64,000 bases of DNA from DASXHD01 sp036488725 (GCA_036488725.1 DASXHD010000086.1:31731-95730); one strand, 5' to 3'. Shown: positions 51,292 through 60,449, counted from the stretch's first letter. The notes: generated from the sequence alone by a model not told the origin. Numbers and translations: made by a program.

Positions 51292-53514
51292 TCAAGGCGC
51301 GTCGGGTTTCACGTCGATTTCTTTCATGCGTGAGCGCATCGTCTCGAAGGCGGTCACGACGGGCGTGAGCTTCGATTCGTCGCTCGAGAGATCGTTCTTT
51401 TCGTCGGGGTCCGACGCGAGATCGTAGAGCTGATAATTTTTTCCGCCGGCGTAGATGAGCTTCATGCCGGGCGTCTCGCCGGTGATGATCGCTTTACGCA
51501 TGCCGGTGTACGGCCCGACGGGCATGTCGATGTAGACGTCGCGCTCTTCGTAGGGCGGCTTGCCGAGGATGTCGTCGATCATGCTGCGGCCCGAAATTTC
51601 GTCCGGGCCGGGCTGCGGCTGGCCGAAGAGATCGAGGATGGTCGGCACGAGGTCGATCGCGCTTCGCTTTTGCGCGACGTGATGCGGCTCGGCGCCGGGC
51701 ACGTAAATGAGCAGCGGAACGCGCACGAGCACTTCCCAGAGCTCCATGCCGTGCCAATCCATGTCGTGCTCGCCGAAGGCTTCGCCGTGATCGGCTGTCA
51801 CGATGATCGCGGTGCGCTTGCCCCAGTCTTGTGACGCGACGTAGTCGAGGACGCGCCCGATGTGCTTGTCGGTGAACCAAACCTCGCCGTCGTAGAGCGC
51901 GCGAAACGCAGCCGCGCCGCCGCGCGCGTCGCCCAGAAAATCCGGCGCGCCCTCGTGCGGCATGTACTGCTCGTGCGGATCGAAATAATGAAACCACGCG
52001 AAGAACCGCCCGCTCGTGTTCTTCGGATCGGCGAGCAAGCGCAGCGCCGCGTCGGAGAGCTTGTCGCTCGTGATCGACGTGTCGTTCTCGCCTTGGCCCT
52101 CGTTCGGCTTCGCGGACAAATCCCAAGTGTCCATTCCCTGCGCGAGGCCGCTCCACAAGTTGAAGTACCAGTGCGACGCGCCGCCGAACGTCCGAATGCC
52201 TGCATCATGCAACCTTTCGGCGACGAACACGTTCTTGGCCGAATACTTGTTGAAGTGGCCGCCGTCGCGATCCGTCTCGCTCGGATATTTTCCGATGAAG
52301 AGCGGGCCGATGCTCTTGCCGGTGTACGACGCGAGCGAATAGGCGCGATCGAAGACGACGCCCTTTTGCGCGAGCGCGTCGAGGTTCGGCGTCGTCGGCT
52401 TCGGGTAGCCGCAGAAGCCGCAGTCGAGACGGAGCGTGTCGATGGTGATGACGATCAGGTTGAGATCGCTCGGGAGCGCGACCTTCGGCGGTGCGGGCGG
52501 CGGAAGCGGCGGCGGCGGAGCCGGCGCGTCGGAGCCGGAGCAGTCTTCGTCGATGCCGTTTCCGGGCACGTCGAAGGCTTGCGGGTTTCGGCGCGGGTCG
52601 TGGTCGTCGCAGTCGCCGCCGCCGAAGTACGGGGAAAAACCGTCGTGATCGCGATCGGTCGCGCGGCGCAAGAGCGCGAGCGACACGTTTCCGAGCGGGG
52701 CGCGCTCGAGCGCGCGCGTCACGGCGGGCCGCGCGTTCAGGGCGCGCGCTTCGTGCACCGTCAGCCCGAGCGAGACGGCGACGACCGCGAGCGCGACGAG
52801 CGCACCGCGAAGCGCTCGCCCGCGTCGCGGCGCGAGAGCCACCGGAAAGAGATACGCGCACGCCGCGATCGCGAGGAGATCGAGCACCGGGCGGAGGTCG
52901 AGCTCGGAGCGCGCGAGCACGCCGAAGATCGCGAGCGACGTGGAGCCGTCACCGCCGGCGTCACCTGTGCGAACGCCGACGACGAGCAAGAGCGCGGCGA
53001 CGACGAGCGCTGCGCCGCCGGTGAAAATCGGATCGACCAGGCGCGGCATGCGATCGGCGCCGGCCGCGAGCGCGCGACGCAGCGGCGGGACGAGCGCGAG
53101 GACGACGAGCGCGCCCAAGAAAAAAATCGCAGCCGACGCGCCGGCGAGCTCGAGCCCGACGCCCGCTGCGGCGCCGTTCGCGAGCGTCATGCGAGCGGCG
53201 TGCGCGAGCGCGACCGTTCCTGCGAACGCGGCGAGCACGCCGAGCGGCGCGGCGGCCGCCGTACGCGAGCGCGACAAAACGGGCTCGGCGCGAACCGCCG
53301 CGAGGATCTCAGCCGGCGTCCGCGGCGTGCCCGGCTCGAAATAAAGATGCACCGCAGCGACCGCGAGCGAGATCGCGATCGCGAGCGGCGCGAGCACCGC
53401 GAAATCGGCGAGCGCCGACCCCGCCACTTTGCCGCCGTCGAGCCCAAACGCGATCGCGACGAGCGCCGCGCCGACGAGGCCACCTTCGGACGCGATGAGG
53501 AGCCGGCGAAGCAC
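51292..53514 (-). CDS. Membrane-anchored sulfatase with MopE-like metal motif
   Basis: 740 aa from GTG 53514. About seven membrane helices (1-255) are followed by a MopE-like metal-binding motif (DRDHDGFSPYFGGGDCDD, 287-325) and a Pro-rich hinge. A sulfatase/alkaline-phosphatase domain (about 350-710) begins with ITIDTLRLD and includes TADHGEAFGEHDMDWHG. The usual Cys/Ser-x-Pro-x-Arg formylglycine site is here SYTGK at 396-400, so Pro and Arg are replaced. It could be a phosphoethanolamine/phospholipid-type transferase or a divergent sulfatase; true sulfatase activity is uncertain. Confidence 0.85.
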   Translation of the reverse strand: MLRRLLIASEGGLVGAALVAIAFGLDGGKVAGSALADFAVLAPLAIAISLAVAAVHLYFEPGTPRTPAEILAAVRAEPVLSRSRTAAAAPLGVLAAFAGTVALAHAARMTLANGAAAGVGLELAGASAAIFFLGALVVLALVPPLRRALAAGADRMPRLVDPIFTGGAALVVAALLLVVGVRTGDAGGDGSTSLAIFGVLARSELDLRPVLDLLAIAACAYLFPVALAPRRGRALRGALVALAVVAVSLGLTVHEARALNARPAVTRALERAPLGNVSLALLRRATDRDHDGFSPYFGGGDCDDHDPRRNPQAFDVPGNGIDEDCSGSDAPAPPPPLPPPAPPKVALPSDLNLIVITIDTLRLDCGFCGYPKPTTPNLDALAQKGVVFDRAYSLASYTGKSIGPLFIGKYPSETDRDGGHFNKYSAKNVFVAERLHDAGIRTFGGASHWYFNLWSGLAQGMDTWDLSAKPNEGQGENDTSITSDKLSDAALRLLADPKNTSGRFFAWFHYFDPHEQYMPHEGAPDFLGDARGGAAAFRALYDGEVWFTDKHIGRVLDYVASQDWGKRTAIIVTADHGEAFGEHDMDWHGMELWEVLVRVPLLIYVPGAEPHHVAQKRSAIDLVPTILDLFGQPQPGPDEISGRSMIDDILGKPPYEERDVYIDMPVGPYTGMRKAIITGETPGMKLIYAGGKNYQLYDLASDPDEKNDLSSDESKLTPVVTAFETMRSRMKEIDVKPDAP
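52200..52212. other. Palindromic motif CTGCA-TCA-TGCAA
   Basis: One outer mismatch, in the sulfatase gene, codons AGG TTG CAT GAT GCA. Confidence 0.6.
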
Positions 53515-53538
53515 GAGGTGTTTGTAAGCCGTCGGCCG

Positions 53539-54453
53539 TCAGCTGTCAGCTTTGAGCTTCGCGAGCGGGTGGGCTGCGTCGTAAACGCGCATGAGGTGAT
53601 CGATCGAGACGTGCGTGTAACGCTGGGTCGTCGAGAGCGACGAGTGGCCGAGGATTTCTTGAATCGAGCGCAAGTCGGCGCCGCCGTCGAGCATGTGCGT
53701 GGCGCAAGCGTGGCGAAGCGCGTGCGGGTGCAAGTCGGCGCGGCCGGCGCCGAGCGCGCCGTTCTTCTTCGTGAAGATCTGCACGGCGCGTGGCGAGAGC
53801 CGTTTGCCGAGCGCGCCGAGAAAAAGCGCGCGCGGCTCGCGCACGGTGCGGCCCGGACGAACGACCGACTCGCGCACGCCGAGATACGTCTCGACCGCCT
53901 CGGCCGCTTTGTCGCCGAGCGGAACGATCCGCTCCTTGCGGCCCTTGCCGACGACGCGCACTTGACGCTCGCGCAGATCGACGTCGCCGAGATTGAGGCC
54001 GCAGAGCTCGCTCACACGGAGACCACAGCCGTACATGAGCTCGAGCGCGGCGCGATCGCGGAGCCCAGTCGGGGTCGGGTCCGGGGTCGTGACGATCTCG
54101 GCGGCAGCGGCGGCCGAGACGAGCGTCGGCAGCGGGCGACGCACTTTGGGGCTCGCGAGGAGCTCGGTCGGGTCGACGTCGACGCGCCGCGTGCGCCGCG
54201 CGTGCTTGAAGAAGCTCCGCACGGCGGCGACGTGACGCGCGACGCTGCTCGGCGCGTGGGTTCGCGCGAGCGTGCCGAGCCAACCGCGAAGCCCGTAGAC
54301 GTCGACGTCGCCGAGCTTCGGAGCCTTTCCCCGTTTTTCGGTCAAGAACGCGAGCAAGCTTCGGAGATCGCGCCCGTAGCTCTCGACCGTGTGCGGCGAC
54401 GCGCGCTTCTCGGAGCGGAGGTGCTCGAGGAACGCTTCAATCGCCTGCTCCAC
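53539..54453 (-). CDS. xerC: Tyrosine recombinase XerC
   Basis: 304 aa from GTG 54453. The SAM-like N-terminal domain (to about 105) is followed by the catalytic domain with Arg146 (CGLRVSE), Lys170, His244-x-x-Arg247 (HALRH), His270 (LGHSS) and nucleophile Tyr279. The size and completeness fit XerC/XerD, which resolve chromosome dimers at dif. No dif-like site was recognised in this window. A housekeeping copy is more likely than a mobile integrase because neighbours are chromosomal. Confidence 0.9.
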   Translation of the reverse strand: MEQAIEAFLEHLRSEKRASPHTVESYGRDLRSLLAFLTEKRGKAPKLGDVDVYGLRGWLGTLARTHAPSSVARHVAAVRSFFKHARRTRRVDVDPTELLASPKVRRPLPTLVSAAAAAEIVTTPDPTPTGLRDRAALELMYGCGLRVSELCGLNLGDVDLRERQVRVVGKGRKERIVPLGDKAAEAVETYLGVRESVVRPGRTVREPRALFLGALGKRLSPRAVQIFTKKNGALGAGRADLHPHALRHACATHMLDGGADLRSIQEILGHSSLSTTQRYTHVSIDHLMRVYDAAHPLAKLKADS

Positions 54454-54500
54454 CGTTCTTTTCTAGCGCATCGCCCGAAGGCGTCCAAAATACGCGCCCC

Positions 54501-54989
54501 ATGCTCCGGCGATGGCCAGCGCGCCTCCGCACGCTTTGGCGGCTCGCGACGACCGAGCGCGCGTCGCCGCGCCAAATCGCGCTCGCGTTCGGGGTCGGCG
54601 CGTTCATCGGCTCGACGCCCGTCATTGGCTTCCACGGCTGGATCGCCGTCGGCACCGCGACCGCGCTTCGCCTCAATCGTCTCTACACGTTCCTCGGCTC
54701 GCGCGTGTCCTCGCCGGTCGTGCTCCCGTTCATCGTGCTCGCCGAAATCGAAATCGCGCACCGCATCCGCTGCGGCGCGTTCCTCGCGCTCGATCGCCAC
54801 GACGTCCTCGCGCACGCCAAGACGCTCTTGCTCGATTGGATCCTCGGCACGATTCCGGTCGGCCTCGCCGTCGGGCTCGTCTGCGGCGCGCTCGGCTTCG
54901 CGGTCGCGACGCTCAGGAGCAGGCTTCCTCGAGGTCCTCGATCGACTTCGGAATGTCCGCCGTCAAATTCTCCGGACCGTTCTTCGTGA
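54501..54989 (+). CDS. DUF2062 membrane protein
   Basis: 162 aa from ATG 54501. The DUF2062 signature is clear: SPRQIALAFGVGAFIGSTPVIGFHGW ... LGSRVSSPVVLPFIVLAEIEI and a final membrane helix (GTIPVGLAVGLVCGALGFAV). The family is often found next to glycosyltransferases. The last 77 nt overlap the 3' end of the convergent peptidase gene. Confidence 0.88.
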   Translation: MLRRWPARLRTLWRLATTERASPRQIALAFGVGAFIGSTPVIGFHGWIAVGTATALRLNRLYTFLGSRVSSPVVLPFIVLAEIEIAHRIRCGAFLALDRHDVLAHAKTLLLDWILGTIPVGLAVGLVCGALGFAVATLRSRLPRGPRSTSECPPSNSPDRSS

Positions 54990-56235
54990 CGAGGATGTCG
55001 TCCTCGATGCGAACGCCGATGCCGCGCCATTTGGCGTCGATCTTGTCGTCGTTCTTCGAAATGTAGATGCCGGGCTCGACGGTGAGCACCATCCCCTCGG
55101 CGAGCACGCGCGGTTTGCCGCCGACGTAGTACGCGCCGACGTCGTGCACGTCCATGCCGAGCCAGTGACTCGTGCGGTGCATGTAATACGGTTTGTATGC
55201 GTCCTTCTCGATGAGCTCGCTCGGCTCGCCGTTCAAGATCCCGAGCGCGCAGAGGCCGCGCGTGATCACCTCGACGCTCTTCTTGTGCACCTCTTCGAGC
55301 GTCGCGCCCTCGCGCGTCGCTTCGATGCTCGCGAGCTGCGCGTCGAGCACGAGCTGATAAATCGTGCGCTGCTCGGGCGAGAACTTCCCGCTCACCGGAA
55401 ACGTGCGTGTGACGTCACTTGCATAATACCCGTATTCGCAGCCCGCATCGATGAGCAGCAGGTCGCCTTCGTCCATCTTGCGATTGTTCGAGCGATAATG
55501 GAGCACGGTCGCGTTCGGGCCCGAGCCGACGATGCTTCCGTACGCCGGGCGCTCCGAGCCGTTCTTGCGGAACGTCTCGAGCAGCAGCGCTTCGACCTCG
55601 TATTCGTGCATGCCCGGGCGCGCGTGCGACATCGCGCGGAGGTGCGCGTCGCGCGTGATGCGCGCGGCGGTCCGCATCGCGTCCATGTCCTCGCTGCCCT
55701 TCATGAGACGCATCTCGTGGAGGATCGCGCCGGGATCGCTCACGTCGGTCGGCCAAAAAATTCCGGTGCGTGCGCGGCGACGCGTCGCTTCGAGCCCTCC
55801 GAGCACGCGGTCGTCGAACGCGCGATCGCGCCCGAGCCGATAGTAGAGCCTGCGCCGATTCGAGAGGAGCTTGGGCAGCTCGGCCTCGAGCTTGTCGATC
55901 GTGAACGCCTCGTCCGCGCCGAACTCGGCCTTGGCGCCGTCGACGCCGGCGCGCGGTCCGTCCCAAACCTCGCGCTCCGGATCGCGCGGCCGCACGAACA
56001 AAATCGTCTGCGGTTTTTCGTCACCGGTCAAAAGCACGAGCACGCTCTGCGGCTCGTCGAACCCGGTCAAGTAGAAGAGGTCGGAGTCTTGCCGGTATTC
56101 GTGATCGACGTCGTTGTTCCGAACGTACGTGGGCGCGGCCGGAAGCACCGCGACCGAAGGCTCGCCTGAAGCGGCCATGGCAGCGCTGAAGTGAGCGCGA
56201 CGTTTTGCGTAGAGGTCTCGGAAGCACGCGTGCAT
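54913..56235 (-). CDS. pepP: Xaa-Pro aminopeptidase, M24B
   Basis: 440 aa from ATG 56235 with AAAAGGGGG upstream. An N-terminal creatinase-like domain (about 1-165) precedes the pita-bread metallopeptidase domain. Metal ligands are visible in LLIDAGCEYGYYASDVTRTFP (two Asp), SHWLGMDVHD (His), VEPGIYI (Glu) and VRIEDD (Glu). It removes N-terminal residues before proline. The 3' end overlaps the DUF2062 gene on the opposite strand. Confidence 0.93.
   Translation of the reverse strand: MHACFRDLYAKRRAHFSAAMAASGEPSVAVLPAAPTYVRNNDVDHEYRQDSDLFYLTGFDEPQSVLVLLTGDEKPQTILFVRPRDPEREVWDGPRAGVDGAKAEFGADEAFTIDKLEAELPKLLSNRRRLYYRLGRDRAFDDRVLGGLEATRRRARTGIFWPTDVSDPGAILHEMRLMKGSEDMDAMRTAARITRDAHLRAMSHARPGMHEYEVEALLLETFRKNGSERPAYGSIVGSGPNATVLHYRSNNRKMDEGDLLLIDAGCEYGYYASDVTRTFPVSGKFSPEQRTIYQLVLDAQLASIEATREGATLEEVHKKSVEVITRGLCALGILNGEPSELIEKDAYKPYYMHRTSHWLGMDVHDVGAYYVGGKPRVLAEGMVLTVEPGIYISKNDDKIDAKWRGIGVRIEDDILVTKNGPENLTADIPKSIEDLEEACS
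55419..55431. other. Degenerate motif TTGCA-TAA-TACCC
   Basis: Two mismatches on one side, in pepP, codons GGG TAT TAT GCA AGT; a GTGACGTCAC palindrome lies just before it. Confidence 0.35.
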
Positions 56236-56323
56236 CCCCCTTTTCTGTTGGTCCGCGCGTCCTGCGTCAAGCCAATTTGCCCTAAAGTTGGCCCCGCGGA
56301 CGCGCTCTCGGGACAATTCGCGC

Positions 56324-56692
56324 ATGGCCCGAGAGCAAGACAACGAACGCCGCCGCCGCCGTAGCCACGATCCGCTCGTCGCACTTCACTATCAGCTCAG
56401 CGAGACGCGCCGCCAAGGCGCGCTCGACACGCTCGTCCTCGCCGACGGCTCGGGCGTCGTCGTCGCCGGCGCGGGCTCGTGGGCCGCGTGCGAAGAGCTC
56501 GCCGCGTTCGCGCCGCTGATTCATGGCGGCACCGTCGCCGCGTCGGAGCGCGTGACCGTTCGCAGCGTGAACGTCGGCGGCGATCGCGTGCTCCTCTGCG
56601 CGCGCACGACGAGCGCCTCGACCGACGAATCACGCGAGCTCGCGATGAAGCACGCCGCGCTCGGCATCACGCGCATCCTCGCCGCGGCTTGA
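56324..56692 (+). CDS. Small roadblock-like protein
   Basis: 122 aa from ATG 56324. After a basic N-terminus (REQDNERRRRRSHD) the protein shows a roadblock/LC7-like pattern: a first helix (LHYQLSETRRQGALDTL), a strand pair LVLADGSGVVVAGAG and a C-terminal helix. Roadblock proteins partner small GTPases such as MglA in myxobacteria. No GTPase is next to it; the assignment is by pattern. Confidence 0.65.
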   Translation: MAREQDNERRRRRSHDPLVALHYQLSETRRQGALDTLVLADGSGVVVAGAGSWAACEELAAFAPLIHGGTVAASERVTVRSVNVGGDRVLLCARTTSASTDESRELAMKHAALGITRILAAA

Positions 56693-56823
56693 GTGTCGCG
56701 CGCGGAAAGGCCGCGTTGCGCGACGTGAAAACATCCCACCTCGCCCTACGAAACACGCAGTGACGCGCCAGCATTGCTGCGCGACTGCACGCGATCGCCC
56801 TGAAATCAGCCTCGATCGTGCAA

Positions 56824-56836
56824 ATGCATCTTGCAC
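56824..56836. other. Palindromic motif ATGCA-TCT-TGCAC
   Basis: Core intact, both outer bases changed. In the leader of the metallopeptidase-like lipoprotein, and part of a longer GTGCAA-N7-TTGCAC inverted repeat (56818-56836). Confidence 0.5.
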
Positions 56837-56882
56837 GCGTTCGTTCCCGTCAGCTACGGGAGAGGCCGACTTCGGAGGTCTC

Positions 56883-58163
56883 ATGCGTCTCTTCGCGATC
56901 GCTTCGGCGCTCCTCTTGATTGGCATCGGCGCGGGTTGCGGAAGCTCCTCGCCCGACACGAGCGATTCGGGCACCGTCGACACCGACGCGGCGACCCCGA
57001 CCGAGGCGGGCGATGAAGCCACGCCGGCGGCGGACGCGGGTCCCGTCACGTTCCCGGCGAGCCACACGTCGATGCCGCTCGTCGATTACAACGGCGGCCG
57101 CATCCTCGCGAACCCGAAGATCGTCACCGTCACGTTCGCCGGCGACGACCCGACGCTCGTCTCGCGGCTGCAGCAGTTCGACGACATCATCACGACGACG
57201 CCGTGGTGGACCGCGGTGAGCTCCGAGTACTGCCAGCAGGGCGGCACGGCGCCGTGCATCGGCCAAGGCTCGGGCTACGGCCACGTCGTCATCGGCGACG
57301 CGCCGGATGCAAACTACACGGATTCGTCGCAGGGCGGCCCGAGCACGATCCAAGCGTTCTTGAAGCAGCACACTGCGGCCGGCGCCGACGGCGGCCCGCC
57401 GGACATTCCCTCGCCCGACGACAACACGCTCTACGTTCTTTATTTCCCGTCGAACGTCACCATCACGCTCGACGGCGACGCGAGCTGCGACTCGTTCGGC
57501 GCGTACCACAACACGGCGACGCTCCCGAACGCGAACGGCGTCTTGGTGTACGCGCCGTACGCGATCATCCCGCGCTGCGGCACGAAAGAGTCGACCACGA
57601 CCGTCTCGGCGAGCCACGAGATCATCGAGGCGTCGACCGACCCGGACATCGGCGAGAACGTCCTCTCGTATTACATGCTGAACCAGCTCTGGGCGATCGC
57701 CGGCGGCGAGGTCGGCGACTTGTGCGAAGGCATCGGCTCGAGCGGAACGACGACGACCGAGAGCACGTTCGTCGTGCAACGCTCGTGGTCGAACAAGAGC
57801 GCGGCGGCCGGCAATGATCCGTGCGTGCCCATTCCCACGAGCGAAATTTATTTCAACGCGGCGCCTCGACAGAAGAACGTCGTGCTCTCGAAAGCTGGCG
57901 TGAGCGCGGTCGTCGACATCGACGCCTTCTCGGACGCGCCGCGCGATCCGTGGGCGCTCTCGGCCGTCGACTTCGCTGGGTTCCAGCAGGGCAATTCGCT
58001 CCTGTCGTTCTCGTTCGACAAGACGAACGTCCAAAACGGCGACCACGTCCAGCTCACGGTCACGGCGCTGAGCGCGATCCCCGGATCGGACGAGTTTCTC
58101 ATCGAATCGAAGGACTCGACCGGCACGCGCCACAGCTGGCCGGTTCAGGTGACGTCGAAGTAA
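56883..58163 (+). CDS. Zinc-metallopeptidase-like lipoprotein
   Basis: 426 aa from ATG 56883 with GGAGG upstream. The lipoprotein signal ends IGAGC, followed by an Asp/Thr/Ala linker. The core has SASHEIIEASTDP followed by GGEVGDLCEG, similar to HExxE-type metallopeptidase sites seen in exordium-like and related secreted proteins. Cys pairs (SEYCQQGGTAPC, CDSF ... CGT) and a beta C-terminus are present. Peptidase activity is inferred from the HE motif; only the first two ligands are clear. Confidence 0.8.
   Translation: MRLFAIASALLLIGIGAGCGSSSPDTSDSGTVDTDAATPTEAGDEATPAADAGPVTFPASHTSMPLVDYNGGRILANPKIVTVTFAGDDPTLVSRLQQFDDIITTTPWWTAVSSEYCQQGGTAPCIGQGSGYGHVVIGDAPDANYTDSSQGGPSTIQAFLKQHTAAGADGGPPDIPSPDDNTLYVLYFPSNVTITLDGDASCDSFGAYHNTATLPNANGVLVYAPYAIIPRCGTKESTTTVSASHEIIEASTDPDIGENVLSYYMLNQLWAIAGGEVGDLCEGIGSSGTTTTESTFVVQRSWSNKSAAAGNDPCVPIPTSEIYFNAAPRQKNVVLSKAGVSAVVDIDAFSDAPRDPWALSAVDFAGFQQGNSLLSFSFDKTNVQNGDHVQLTVTALSAIPGSDEFLIESKDSTGTRHSWPVQVTSK
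57307..57319. other. Palindromic motif ATGCA-AAC-TACAC
   Basis: Core intact. In the metallopeptidase-like lipoprotein gene, codons GAT GCA AAC TAC ACG. Confidence 0.45.
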
Positions 58164-58196
58164 CTCATTCCAAAAAGCGCGCTAACATCGGGTCCG

Positions 58197-60236
58197 ATGT
58201 CGGACTCCGGCGCGCCTCGAGCGATCGCTTGCGAGCATGCGGATCGCTGCGGCGGCTGCCCGGCGATCGAGCTGCCGTACGTCGATCAGCTCTCGCTCAA
58301 ACGCGGGCGCGTCGTCACGGCGCTCGCGCGTTACGGGTCGCTCGAGCTCGTTTACGCCGATCCGGTGCTCGGCGCCGAGCCGATCGTCGCGTATCGCACA
58401 CGCGCGAAGCTCATGATCGGGCCGCGCGGCGCGGTCGGGCTCTTCGCGAAAGGCGGCGGCCACGACGTGGTCGACGTGCCGCAGTGTCGCGTGCTCTCGC
58501 CGGTCGTCGCGCGCGTCGTCGCGGCGGTGCGCCTCCGCGTGCAGCACGACGCGACCGCGGGCGGCCCGCTCGCGCCGGGCCCGCTCCGCGCGATCGACGT
58601 GCGCGAGCTCGAGACCGGCCGCGAAGCGCGCGCGCTGCTCACGCTCGTCGTCGGACGCGGCTACGACTTGAACGCGCTGCGCGCCGTCGGCGCGAGCTTG
58701 CTCGCCGAAATCCCCGAGGTCATCGGCGTGGCCGCGAGCTTGCACGACGGCGAGACGCCGCAAGTGCTCGGCAGCGAGACGCACGTCCTCGCGGGCGCCG
58801 CGGAAGCGGAGGACCGCGTCGGCGAATGCGTGCATCTTGCAACTTTCGGATCGTTCGTGCAGGCGCATCGCGTTCAAGCGGCGCGCATCCACGATTTGCT
58901 CGCGACGCACCTCGGTCTCGCGCGCGAGCCTGGAGCCGAGCCGCCGCGTGTGCTCGATCTCTACGCCGGCTCGGGGGCCATCGCGCTCGCGCTCGCGTCG
59001 CGCGGCGCGGAGGTCACGTGCGTCGAGGCCTTCGGGCCCGCCGCGGCGCGCATCGAAAAGGCTGCCCACGCGAGCTCGCTCGCTGTGCGGTCGATTCACT
59101 CCGACGTCGCCTCGGCCCTGCGCGGGCTGCAAGAGAAAGGCGCGCGCTTCGACGCGGTCATCGCGAACCCTCCGCGGCGCGGCATCGGCCCGGCGGCGCG
59201 CGAGTGGCTCGCGCGGCTCGGAGCGCCGGCGGTCGCGTACGTCTCGTGCGATCCCGACACGCTCGCGCGCGATCTCGATCACCTCGCGCGGCTCGGTTAC
59301 CGCTGCGCGTCGGCGCAGCCGCTCGACATGATCCCGCTCTCCGACGAGGTCGAGACGGTCGCGATCTTGCGCCGCGCGCCCGCGCCCGGGCCGCGCGTGC
59401 TCTTCGAGGACGACACAGCGCTCTTCGTGGAGAAGGCGGCGCACGAGCCGATCGCGCCGCACGCGACACGAAACGACTACGCCGATTCGCTGCTCTCGCG
59501 CGTGCGTCGCTTGCCCGGCGCCGAAGACGCGACCCAAGTCCACGCGATGGGCGTCGGCACGAGCGGCGTCGCGCTCTTCGCGCGGACGGCGGCGCACGCC
59601 GAAGGTTGGCGGCGCGCGCTCGAGGGGTCGCGGAAGGTGTACCTCGCCGGAACGCGCGGGGTCCTCCCGACGAAAGGCAGCATCACGCGCGACTTCGCGC
59701 GCGGCGAGGCGCCCGACTCTTCGCCGTCGCGCACGAAGTATCGCCGCCTCGCGGTCTTCGCAGGGCACTGCGTCGCCCGCGTGATGCCCGAGTCGAGCGC
59801 GCGCGCCAGCCGCGACGACCGGACGCGCCAAATCCGACGACACCTCGCGTCGGTCGGCCACCCGGTGCTCGGCGACGAACGCTTCGGTCACGCCGCGACC
59901 AACCGCCACTTCGAAGAAAAGTACGGGCTCGATCGCACGTTCCTCCATTGCGTGCGTTTCGAGATCGATCATCCCGTTTCGGCCGCGCACCTCGTCGTCG
60001 ACTCGCCGCTCTCGGGCGATTTGCAGACGGTGCTCGAGCGCGCGGGAGGACCCGGCACGCTGCAGCTCCTCGAGCAGAAGAACGCGCTCGGCCGAAACAA
60101 CTCGAGCATTCCGCCGCCGCCGAGCGTGCGGACCTCGGGCGTCGTTTCGCTCCATGATTCGTCGCCGATGTCGGCGTCGGAGGGACGCATTTTGCGGGCG
60201 GACATCGTGGGCGACGAGGACGATCCGCGCGATTAG
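58197..60236 (+). CDS. RNA m5U methyltransferase (TrmA/RlmD family) fused to a degenerate RluA-type domain
   Basis: 679 aa from ATG 58197. The N-terminus has an iron-sulfur Cys set (C12, C18, C21 in CEHADRCGGC, plus one near 97). The SAM domain has LDLYAGSGAIALALASRG, the IANPPRRGI motif and the catalytic Cys351 in YVSCDPDTLARDL, so methylation of a uridine in rRNA or tRNA is well supported. The C-terminal 280 residues follow the RluA pseudouridine synthase layout (DRTRQIRRHLASVGHPVLGDERFG). The catalytic HRLD motif, however, reads HAMG (449-452), with Gly where the Asp must be. The fused domain probably binds RNA without isomerising uridine. Confidence 0.88.
   Translation: MSDSGAPRAIACEHADRCGGCPAIELPYVDQLSLKRGRVVTALARYGSLELVYADPVLGAEPIVAYRTRAKLMIGPRGAVGLFAKGGGHDVVDVPQCRVLSPVVARVVAAVRLRVQHDATAGGPLAPGPLRAIDVRELETGREARALLTLVVGRGYDLNALRAVGASLLAEIPEVIGVAASLHDGETPQVLGSETHVLAGAAEAEDRVGECVHLATFGSFVQAHRVQAARIHDLLATHLGLAREPGAEPPRVLDLYAGSGAIALALASRGAEVTCVEAFGPAAARIEKAAHASSLAVRSIHSDVASALRGLQEKGARFDAVIANPPRRGIGPAAREWLARLGAPAVAYVSCDPDTLARDLDHLARLGYRCASAQPLDMIPLSDEVETVAILRRAPAPGPRVLFEDDTALFVEKAAHEPIAPHATRNDYADSLLSRVRRLPGAEDATQVHAMGVGTSGVALFARTAAHAEGWRRALEGSRKVYLAGTRGVLPTKGSITRDFARGEAPDSSPSRTKYRRLAVFAGHCVARVMPESSARASRDDRTRQIRRHLASVGHPVLGDERFGHAATNRHFEEKYGLDRTFLHCVRFEIDHPVSAAHLVVDSPLSGDLQTVLERAGGPGTLQLLEQKNALGRNNSSIPPPPSVRTSGVVSLHDSSPMSASEGRILRADIVGDEDDPRD
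58830..58842. other. Palindromic motif GTGCA-TCT-TGCAA
   Basis: One outer mismatch, in the methyltransferase fusion gene, codons GTG CAT CTT GCA ACT. Confidence 0.6.
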
Positions 60237-60239
60237 TTT

Positions 60240-60449
60240 TCAAACGATCCCCCCGAGCTCCCTCGCCAGATCTCGGACGAGCTCGTCGAGCTCCTTCGCG
60301 CGACTCTCCGGCGCGACCAAGACGAGCGCTCCCCCGCCCTCGCCGTAGACCTGCGCGATCCCGTCGTGGGCTTCGACGATGCCCTTCAGGAACACGACGT
60401 CTTCCGCGCGCACCGTGATCGCGCGCGTCACCATGCCTTCGATCTTCAT
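60240..60449 (-). CDS. DUF4911 protein
   Basis: 69 aa from ATG 60449, overlapping the SDR stop as ATGA. The sequence MVTRAITVRAEDVVFLKGIVEAHDGIAQVYG ... LVLVAPESRAKELDELVRDL fits DUF4911, a small deltaproteobacterial family. It lies 3 nt from the convergent end of the RNA-modifying gene. Role unknown. Confidence 0.8.
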   Translation of the reverse strand: MKIEGMVTRAITVRAEDVVFLKGIVEAHDGIAQVYGEGGGALVLVAPESRAKELDELVRDLARELGGIV

